Assembly (NCBI RefSeq): GCF_034190915.1
Contig: NW_026947514.1
Coordinates: 4,299,701 to 4,363,700, forward strand
DNA from: Cavia porcellus
Taxonomy: Eukaryota > Chordata > Mammalia > Rodentia > Caviidae
Length of the DNA stretch: 64,000 nt
Reading direction: 5' to 3'
The number at the start of each line of letters is the position of its first letter. Within the stretch, counting starts at the first letter, position 1. Under the pieces are notes generated by a model that worked only from the letters and a program-made list of their open reading frames with translations, was not told the DNA's origin and searched no databases. A program made the position numbers and the translations under genes. Below are positions 56,533 to 64,000 of this stretch, piece by piece.

Positions 56533-57839
56533 ATTTTTGATTTTTGTTTGTTTTAATTTTATTTAAAGACTAAACAAAACAGAAAATGGGTAGAAATAAT
56601 ACATACTTTCAAAGAAAAAAATAAATCACTAGTTGATGACTAGATATTGTCCGCTTACAAATAGTTATTCAAGATACAAAAGTGGAACATACAGATGAGA
56701 ATTCAAGCAGGGAGACTACAAACAGTTCTGTTCAACTATTCAACAAAGCTTAGTAATGTGGTTACCAATCCTATACAACTTAATTATACATGAAGTTATC
56801 TATATCTTCATTTATGTTGAGATTAAACAAACCCAATCAAGCTAAAATCACTCTGAACAAAAAATAGTAGTATTTGCTGGGTTTCACATCATGACACTCT
56901 GGGATCAGCACTGGGTACTGTAGTGTCTCTTTTTCTTCAAAGTATTTGTTCATTTCATCCTGTGTCATAATATCAGTTCTCATAAACTGTTTATATGTTC
57001 TACACATGTATGAATCTTAACATGTATTTCTATCTTTCCTATATTAGAAGGAGAAACAAAACAAAGTAAAACAAAACATATTCCTATAAACACACAAAAT
57101 GAAAAAGACATATAAAATCACTCACAAGGAGTTCTACCATGGTTACTGTGTTGTCTCTTGTTATCTTCAATAGAATTGTCTATATCATCAGACATAGTAT
57201 AATTGAATATATCACTACATAACAGTATTAATAAAAGCACAACTTTGTAAATAATGTCAAAAACAGGTAGTAATCAAACCAGAATGGGTATCATAGTGAG
57301 TCTTGTCATCTTTAGTGTAGTTGCCTATACTCTCAGACTTGATACTTCCAATCATAACAGTTTTGTATAAAATCTGTCAATACCAATCAGCAATCAAACA
57401 AACCATATTTAACTGAGATCAGTCATGATAAAACAATATAAGTCACACAGGGCTCCAGATTAAGTTAATAGGAAATTAAAGATGATTACTGTGCTATATC
57501 CTAATGTTTTAGGATAGCTCTCTGTGCCCTCAAATCTAATGCAAGTAGACCAACTGGGACAGAATAAAATCTATCTAAGAAGTGCGGTGCAAGTAATATG
57601 GGTTTTAATTCTTGATATACTATTAGCAATATCTTCTGCCATCTTTTTAAAGACTATTCCTCCCCTTTCACTTCCCCAGGGTGCATTGTGCATTTTTGGG
57701 TCTCAACAACACCCTCAGTTTTAAATTGCGGGGGGCAAGCTACTATTTTTACCTAAGTGGTTCCGAATCTTCTCCCACCTGGACTGGATCACTAGTTGTA
57801 TTCCCTTACCCATTAAAGACTGTCTTTCCAACCTATCCA

Positions 57840-58073
57840 CAAATATTGGTCTAGTTGCCCTTATTACTTTCTGGTTCCCTGTCACATGCAGCATTGTTTC
57901 TTCATATTTGATTTTCAGTCCATATACTCTTTTTCAGGTTAATTATATTTCCTATAAAGAGCATCTCAGTGGACTCTACCTCCTGACCTACTTTACTTGT
58001 GATTCTCTTCTTTTTAATTAAATGTATCTAGGCCATCTATATTAGAGATTATAGCCAACCTTCTCTGCCTCAT
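57840..58073 (-). pseudogene. HAL-3 ORF2 start (endonuclease fragment)
   Basis: From ATG 58073: MRQRRLAIISNIDGL, aligning with the TINVNGLN start of other L1 ORF2 proteins, then decayed text equivalent to KETHRLKxKGWKTILHVTG near 57880-57935. Beyond about 57840 I cannot follow the endonuclease. No RT motifs occur before the 3' UTR. Confidence 0.65.
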
Positions 58074-58129
58074 TTCTGTTGTGCTCTTTTTATGCCATTA
58101 GTTGTCTGCTTGTCTTCTTCATTCTGCTT

Positions 58130-59403
58130 TTTGCTCCATTCATTGAGGCCTCTCTGCCATTGTTCCTGGAATCCTGGTACTTTTCTCTCTCTCTAGAATG
58201 TTGCTCAGTAGAGTTGGATTGGTGGTCATGAATTTCCCCTATTCCTCTTTGTCTTGGAAGCATCTTGTTTCTCCATTAATTCTAGAGACAGTTTTTCAGG
58301 GTACATCAATTTGGGCTAGAGGTTATTTTCGTTCAGGGCCTGGAATATTTCACTTCATGCTCATCTTGACTTGATGGTCAAGAAGTCTGCTGTAAATCTG
58401 ATGGGTATTACTTTATAGGTGATCCGTTTCTTGTCTCTAACAGCTTTTAATATTCTGTGCTTATGTTGAATTTCTGGGATCTTGATTATTATATGTCTGG
58501 GTGTAGCTCTGTTTTGGTTGTAGGTGGCTGGAGTTCTGTATGCCTCATACATCTGAATATCATTTCCTTTTCCTATGTTTGGGAAGTTTTCCTTAATTAT
58601 TTCTTTTCTTTTTTTTTTTTTTTTTTTTTTTTTTGTCTTTTTCCTTTTTATCAGTACCAGAGATCGAATTCATGACTGCCTGCTTGCAAGGCAGGTGCTT
58701 ATGCCACTAAGCTAAATCTCCAGCCCTTCCTTAATTATTTCTGTGAATAGCCTTTGTAGTTCCTTTGATGGTACCCTTGCTTCTTAATTCGCATTCTTTA
58801 TTCTTAAGTTATAGATCCTCTTGTCATCTTCTAGCCTTTGTATTTTTACTGCCTGTTTCCTTGTTATTTTTAAGAAATTTTTCCTTTCATGATCCCACAT
58901 TGCAAACCTGTCTTCCAGTTTGGATAATCTATCCTTAGTTTCTTTCAAGCAGTTTTGCCAGCTTTCAATGGAGTTTTTTATTTCCTGGTAATCTCTTTGA
59001 ACTTGCTTCATGTGTTCTATTTTTTCTTTATATTATTCATCAAATGATTCTTTCCTTTTTTTGTTTCCTCCATTCTTCTGTCTGTGTCTACTTGAGAGAT
59101 GCTTAGCATTTCTTTTATTAATCTATTTATATCTTGCTTTACTTGGTTAAATATTTCACTTTTGAACTTGTCTATGAGGTCCCAAACACATCTCTTTATG
59201 TCCACTGATGCCATGTCTGATATTGTATGTTTGCTGTGCTCCATGTCTTTTGTACTTACCTTTCCTGGATCATTGTTCTCAGGGATGGGGGCTGGGGGCT
59301 TTTTCTTGTTGCTTCCTCTTCTCATGTTTTTGGTTTCTTCCATACAGGTGTGTAGAGGAGGTCCCAGTCCCTTTCTTTGTTGGTTATGGTTCTTCTGAAG
59401 CAT
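58130..59403 (-). pseudogene. HAL-3 ORF1, broken
   Basis: N-terminal block MEETKNMRRGSNKK near 59300-59345, then KRCVWDLIDKFKSEIFNQVKQDINRL (the same N-terminal domain as HAL-1), coiled coil MKQVQRDYQEIKNSIE (58960-59011), RRM and C-terminal domain (YRTPATYNQNRATP near 58510-58550). A frameshift lies near 59017 and other breaks near 58780 and 58365. An ID-like SINE splits the RRM region (58605-58726). Confidence 0.85.
58605..58726 (-). mobile_element. ID-like tRNA-derived SINE (copy 4)
   Basis: Minus-strand body GGGCTGGAGATTTAGCTTAG, B box ATTCGATCTC, a GATAAAAAGGAAAAAGAC linker and a long A tail (T-run about 58611-58634). Perfect 16-bp TSD TTCCTTAATTATTTCT (58589-58604 and 58727-58742). Inserted in HAL-3 ORF1. 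Confidence 0.95.
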
Positions 59404-60061
59404 GCTGGATAGGTGATCCTGCCCACTCCAGTGTGTTATTGAAGTGAAAACAGGAGCAGTGTATACTGACCCCTCCCCTCCAGGTCAGTCAACATGCTGA
59501 GGCCTTCACAGTGTTAGTGTGCTCCACACCAAGGGAATTGGTTTAGGACAGCTTATTGGGTCTTAGCCAGAGACATGACACAGGCCAAGCACATCCCACC
59601 AATCCTGTCTGGGAAGGGAACAACTGACTGAAGTCTCCACAGTACCTTGTTTCTGCCAGTCCTACCTGGTTCCAAAATGTCATCCCCTTTCCCATGGAAG
59701 GGTTTTGTTCTCAGTACTCACTGCAGGCCAATGCAGGTCCCTTGCTGGCTCTGCTCTCCATCAATCTCACCAATATCCAGCTTCAGTGTGCCTGCACTTC
59801 AGCATGACTGGGATTCTGATGATTCAAAGAAACAGGAACCTGGTTAGCCTGTTGAGACGCAGCCACGCAAGTTTGGCAACCAGCCAGTGCAGTTCTCTGG
59901 TATGCTGCTCCCATTTGCCATCACATCTCCCATCAAGGCCTTCAGGCTTGCCAGTCACCAGCTTCACTGTGCCTATGCATCTCCGGATTCCAACAGTGCT
60001 TCTAGCTCAGTGGGACCAGCTCTGGTGAAAGTGCCACCAGCTACCTTATACTTGTTAATCT

Positions 60062-60574
60062 TATGTTGTTTTTCTTTGCATCATCTTGCACCCATTGAAT
60101 TGTTATTTCCTGATTCTTTGTTATTTTTAAAAGATCTTTCCTTTCCTGTTCACTAGCTGCAATCCTGCCATTGAGGTCAGTAAGTCTATCTTCACTTTCG
60201 TTGAGGCAGTTTTGCCAACTTCCAATGATGTTTCTATTTCTTGTGTATCTCTTTGAATTTGCTTCATGCATTCTGTTTGTTTCTTATATTGTTCATTCAA
60301 GTTTTCCATCTTTTTTGCATTGTTCCTCTAATTTTTAAACTATGTCTTCTTTAGATGTGTTCAGCATTTCTTTCATTACATTTATCACTTCTTCTTTTAT
60401 CTGGGAGATTATTTCTGATTGGAGATCTTTTATAGCTCCCCAGAGTTGTTTCTTTATTTTAGTTGCTATAATTTCAGAAGTTTCAGGTATATGCCTTACA
60501 TTTTCTTCGATGTCCTTGTCTCCTAAGTTTGCTTGGGATGGGCTGAGGTTTAAGATTGCATTTTGCTCAGGCAT
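60062..60574 (-). pseudogene. L1-14 ORF1, N-terminal half
   Basis: Start at 60574 (MPEQNAILNLSPSQANLGDK), then the conserved KKQLWGAIKDLQSEIISQIKEEV stretch, a frame break near 60330 and the coiled coil (MKQIQRDTQEIE near 60240-60280). It joins 56532 across HAL-3. Confidence 0.85.
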
Positions 60575-61010
60575 TCTGTCATTTTACTATATTTCTGGGC
60601 TCGGAGTTGTGCACCAAAGCTTACTGGTGGGCTGGAAATCACCTCGTGCATCAGCCTGTGATGTGGAATTCAGGCAGCTTCAGGCTGCCTGGGGATTGCT
60701 GGGCATGGCCCAGATAGGCCCATAGGGACTTTCTGTACATCCTGTAGACACTGGGTGGGGCAGGCTCCAAACTATGCTCCAAATCTTCCCCATGTGCTGA
60801 AAGTCACATGGCACACTTTTGGCTTATGAGGCAAATTGGAATGCAGGCAATTGCAGGTGGCCCCAGGGGTCACTGGATATGACCCACATTGGCCCACAAG
60901 GACCTCCAGTGCTTCCTCCAGTATTTATAACATTGTACAAGTCCTTACTGTCTTGCAGCAATGTGTTCCAATGCTTCCACAAGTGCTAGAAATCATCTGG
61001 AGTAATTTCA
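60575..61010 (-). repeat. L1-14 5' UTR with 165-190 bp tandem units
   Basis: CCAAAGCTT/CCAAATCTT/CCAATGCTT anchors at 60614, 60779 and 60968, each followed by GTGCTGAAAGTCACA- or GTGCTAGAAATCATC-like text, and CAGGCAGCTTCAGG/CAGGCAATTGCAGG and TGGCCCA blocks. Monomer-like promoter units. The right end near 61010 is uncertain. Confidence 0.7.
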
Positions 61011-61140
61011 ACTACCCGCAGAGGAGCCAGTGAGCTGAACATCCCCAGGAAGCTGTGCACTCCTCCTCTCCACTTTCTCAGTAAAGGCCTCTTTGTCTTT
61101 TTTTGCCTCTTTAGTGCAGTAAAATAAACCTAACAGGGGA
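61011..61140. other. Unassigned joint between L1-14 and L1-17
   Basis: 130 bp with a T-run near 61100; either the last part of the L1-14 5' UTR or a partial first monomer of L1-17. I cannot place the boundary. Confidence 0.4.
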
Positions 61141-61670
61141 GCCCTCACCGGCCTCTCTGCGTGTCTGGAGGACTCTGGATATCTGCGCCCAGAGTGCTGG
61201 AGTTCCCTCAGGCTTCCAGGTGCAGTGAAGGGGAGAGGTGGGTTTGAGGCTTCCACATCAGCCTCCCCATTCCGGCTTCACTTGGAGACCTGCTGAGCTC
61301 CCGATAGGTGGGCTGGCCCACACTACCAGCCTAGCCCAGCCTGTTTAGCTGCCGCGCCTGGCCATAGGTCTGCAGAGGAGGAGCTGGGCAGATCTGGGGT
61401 GCCCTCACTGGCCTCTCTGCGTGTCTGGAGGACTCTGGATATCTGCGCCCAGACTGCTGGAGTTCCCCCAGGCTTCCAGGTGCAGTGAAGGGGAGAGGTG
61501 GGTTTGAGGCTTCCACATCAGCCTCCCCATTCCGGCTTCACTTGGAGACCTGCTGAGCTACCGACGGGTGGGCGGGCCCACACTATCAGCCTAGCCCAGC
61601 CTGTTTAGCTGCCGCGCCTGGCCATTGGACTGCAGAGGAGGAGCTGGGGAGATTTGGGGTGCCTGCATCA
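61141..61670 (+). repeat. 260-bp tandem promoter monomers of L1-17
   Basis: GCCCTCAC(C/T)GGCCTCTCTGCG begins at 61141 and 61401, and a diverged third start (GCCTGCATCAGCCTCTCC) is at 61661: exact period 260 bp. The two whole units are about 96% identical by eye and GC-rich with many CpG. L1-13 carries only the last about 170 bp of such a unit. Confidence 0.93.
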
Positions 61671-62007
61671 GCCTCTCCATGTATCTGGAGGACTGTGGAT
61701 ATCTCTGCAACCAGGGAGGGTCCACAGGTTCCTGAAGCACTGCGGCCTGTGGTGAGTACCCTAACCCAGCTGCGATTGAAGAACTGTGGAGCTTCCAAGG
61801 AGCAGGTGGGCGCACAGTGTCCCTGAGGCCCAGCTTGTCTGGAACTGCAGAGTTCTGAGCAGGCAGAGGAGGGCCACTGGTTCTGTAGGCCCAATGGCTT
61901 GGGGTAGCACGGCGCCAGAGTCTCAGTAGCTCCAAACATAGAAGGGGATTTTCAACAGATCCTGAGGAAGCTTTCAAATAACACTTGAAACACAGAAATA
62001 TAGGAAA

Positions 62008-62954
62008 ATGACAAAACGAAAGACCAAATTACAACCTCAAACCTCCAGCCCATCTCAAGAAACCCTAGGAGCGATGTATATAGAAGAAAATATATCCCAT
62101 CCACCTCATATATCGGACACAATAGCCACTGAAATTGACAAGCAACTCCAGGAAGCTTTAAAGAAATTCAAACTCGAAATAATCTCCCAGATAAAAGAAG
62201 AAATGATAAAAGAAGTGAAAGAGATTCTAAATATATCTAAAGAAAACACAGATAAAAAATTGGAGGAACTAAACAAAAAGATAGAATCCCTAGACGAGCA
62301 ATATAAGAAACAAACAGAATACATAATGCAGATGCACAGAGATTTACAGGAAATAAAAAACTCCACTGAAAGTTGTAAATAGTGCCTTAATGAAAGTGAA
62401 GATAGAATTTCAGACCTTGAAGACAGGATTGCAGCTAGTGAACAGGAAAGGAAAGATCTTTTGAAAATAACAAGGAATCAGGAAACAACAATTCAACAAC
62501 TGCAAGACGATGCAAAGAAGAATAACATAAGAATGATAGGGATTAATGCAAGAGAGGGAGACAACATGAAGGATGTCAGGAGAATATTTAGAGAAGTAAT
62601 AGCTGAAAATTTCCCAAGCATGAGATCAGAAACTGACATCAGGATCAGTGAAGCATATAGAACTCCAAACAGTCATAACCAAAATAAAACTACACCCAGA
62701 CATATAATAATCACCATCCCAGAAATCCAACACAAGAATAGATTATTAAAAGCTGTCAGAGAGAAAAGACAGATCACTTATAAAGGAAAACCTATCAGAA
62801 TCACAGCAGACTTCTCAGCACAAACGATAAAGTCAAGAAGAGCATGGAGTGAAGTATTCCAGATCCTAAAGCAAAATGATTTCCAACCGAGACTGATATA
62901 TCCTGCAAAACTATCATTCAAAATAGATGGTGCAATATGATACTTCCATGACAA
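62008..62954 (+). pseudogene. L1-17 ORF1, truncated by deletion
   Basis: ATG 62008, MTKRKTKLQPQTSSPSQETL, followed by coiled coil, RRM (NIRMIGINAREG) and C-terminal domain (ITADFSAQTIKSRRAW). Nonsense codons at 62380-62382 (AAATAGTGC where L1-13 has AAAAACCGC) and 62938-62940 (TGA for CGA, CpG-type). The last about 35 residues are lost in the deletion. Upstream of that the frame is otherwise uninterrupted. Confidence 0.92.
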
Positions 62955-64000
62955 ATCGATAAGCCCCTAGCCAACCTTATTTTAAAAAAGGAAGAAAAAG
63001 CTCAAATTCATGCAATAAGAAATGAAAAAGGAGAAATCACTACAGACCAAATAGAAATACAGAGGATCATCAACACCTATTTCGAAAACCTCTACTCCCA
63101 AAAGTTTGATAACACAGAAGAAATAGACAGATTCTTAGAAGCATATGAAGTACCAAGGCTAGATCAAGAGGATATAAAACTGTTGAATAACCCAATCTCT
63201 GCTAATGAAATTGAAAATGTAATTGGGTCCTTGCCCACAAAGAAGAGCCCAGGCCCAGATGGATTCACTGCAGAATTCTACAAGAAATATAAAGAAGACC
63301 TAATGCCAACACTCCTCAAACTATTCAATGAAATTGAAAGGGAAGCAATCCTTCCTAAGTCATTCCTGGAAGCAAATATTACTCTAGTACCAAAACCTGA
63401 GAAAGACCCAACTATAAAAGTGAACTATAGACCGATCTCCCTAATGAACACAGATGCAAAAATCCTCAATAAAATATTGGCAAATAGGATCCAGCAAATC
63501 ATCAAGAAGATTATACACCATGACCAAGTGGGATTCATCCCAGGAATGCAAGGATGGTTCAACATACGCAAATCAATAAATGTAATCCACCATATCAATA
63601 AAGCCAAAAATAAGAATCACATGATCATTTCTATAGATGCAGAAAAAGCCTTCGATAAGGTCCAACATTTATTCATGATAAGAACTTTACAGAAAATTGG
63701 AATAGATGGTCTTTACCTCAATATAATAAAGGCCATTTATGACAAACCAACAGCCAGCATCATACTAAATGGCCAAAAATTGAAAGCCTTTACTTTAAAA
63801 TCGGGTACAAGACAAGGATGTCCTTTATCACCACTCCTATTTAATATAGTACTGGAAGTACTAGCCAGAGCAATTAGGCAAGAAAGAGAAATAAAAGGGG
63901 TAAAGATAGGAAAAGAAGAAGTTAAATTATCATTGTTTGCAGATGACATGATACTCTACATAGAAGACCCCCTAAACTCCATTGAAATACTCTTAGATAC
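62955..64000 (+). pseudogene. L1-17 ORF2 fragment: reverse transcriptase without endonuclease
   Basis: From [20 protein letters not shown] the frame stays open for about 348 codons to the window edge. It includes [51 protein letters not shown] and the catalytic [10 protein letters not shown] (FADD at 63936-63947). It has no start of its own and is in a different frame from ORF1, which closes at 62968-62970. The joint shares AAA with both parents. Confidence 0.92.

Larger units (their letters stand above)
56533..60049 (-). mobile_element. HAL-3: ORF1-only L1 with an endonuclease remnant
   Basis: Read right to left: 5' UTR (about 59404-60049), ORF1 (about 58130-59403), an ORF2 start (ATG at 58073) with roughly 70 codons of decayed endonuclease to about 57840, then 3' UTR sequence and an AATAAA-containing tail at 56533-56571. 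No reverse transcriptase. TSD ACTTATCAATCT / ACTTGTTAATCT (56521-56532 and 60050-60061). About 3.38 kb without its SINE. Its ORF1 and 5' UTR are the same type as HAL-1 and HAL-2, but it lacks their deletion joint. Inserted in ORF1 of L1-14. Confidence 0.85.
61141..64000 (+). mobile_element. L1-17, young plus-strand LINE-1 lacking the endonuclease (runs off the right edge)
   Basis: 5' UTR with 260-bp monomers (61141-62007), ORF1 (62008-62954), then an abrupt change to the reverse transcriptase part of ORF2 (62955 to the end). Compared with L1-13 about 1.26 kb is missing (equivalent to about 29476-30734): the last 35 ORF1 codons, the spacer and the whole endonuclease. Otherwise nearly identical to L1-13, hence recent. 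Confidence 0.93.

Noticed and set aside
62008..64000. A fused ORF1-RT protein in L1-17
   Set aside because: The deletion puts RT in a different frame; the ORF1 frame closes at 62968-62970.

Overview
The window is a stretch of mammalian, almost certainly rodent, genomic DNA made nearly entirely of LINE-1 (L1) retrotransposons inserted into one another. The rodent call rests on four short SINEs whose sense sequence begins GGGGCTGGGGATTTAGCTC and carries tRNA-like A and B boxes, as in the tRNA-Ala-derived ID family. Murid B1/B2 and primate Alu sequences were not seen, so a non-murid rodent is likely; I cannot name the species. No intact cellular gene is present. The only host-gene sequence is a dead processed copy of PSMC5 (26S proteasome ATPase subunit 8) at 34972-36226, minus strand. 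Alignments were made by eye, so most boundaries are good to a few bases only where a target-site duplication (TSD) is visible. || Left block (1-17623): a minus-strand L1 (L1-1; 1-561 and 16299-17623) is split by an old plus-strand L1 (L1-2; 562-16287). L1-2 is itself split by a 5'-inverted L1 (L1-3; 2050-3658) and by a full-length minus-strand L1 (L1-4; 7401-15043), and L1-4 is hit by two plus-strand 3'-UTR-only insertions (8890-9556 and 10621-11345). That is four nested levels, most joints marked by TSDs. || Middle block (17624-36703): old L1 fragments (17624-19830), a poorly assigned stretch with a GA microsatellite (19831-21754), an ancient mammalian L1 (21755-22618 and 27742-27860) split by an L1 that lost almost all of ORF1 (L1-11; 22619-27725), then a young full-length plus-strand L1 (L1-13; 27963-34523; 17-bp TSD) inserted in the 3' UTR of a minus-strand L1 (L1-12). 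L1-12 also hosts the PSMC5 pseudogene. || Right block (36705 to about 61010): one old minus-strand L1 (L1-14) is spread over 24 kb because it received a truncated L1 (37300-38501), a full-length minus L1 (L1-16; about 39697-49634) and two ORF1-only elements. A third ORF1-only element sits inside L1-16. From 61141 to the window end lies another young plus-strand L1 (L1-17) with tandem 260-bp promoter monomers and a deletion that removed the endonuclease. || The most notable content is a set of three non-autonomous 'half-L1' (HAL1-type) elements: 39833-43031, 49999-53188 and 56533-60049. Each has 5' UTR, ORF1 and 3' UTR but no usable ORF2. The first two share the same internal deletion joint and have their own TSDs, so they are copies of an ORF1-only master mobilised in trans. 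The third lacks that joint and keeps the start of the endonuclease. The machinery that moved everything here, including the PSMC5 mRNA copy and the ID SINEs, is inferred to be L1 ORF2 protein (nick, then target-primed reverse transcription).
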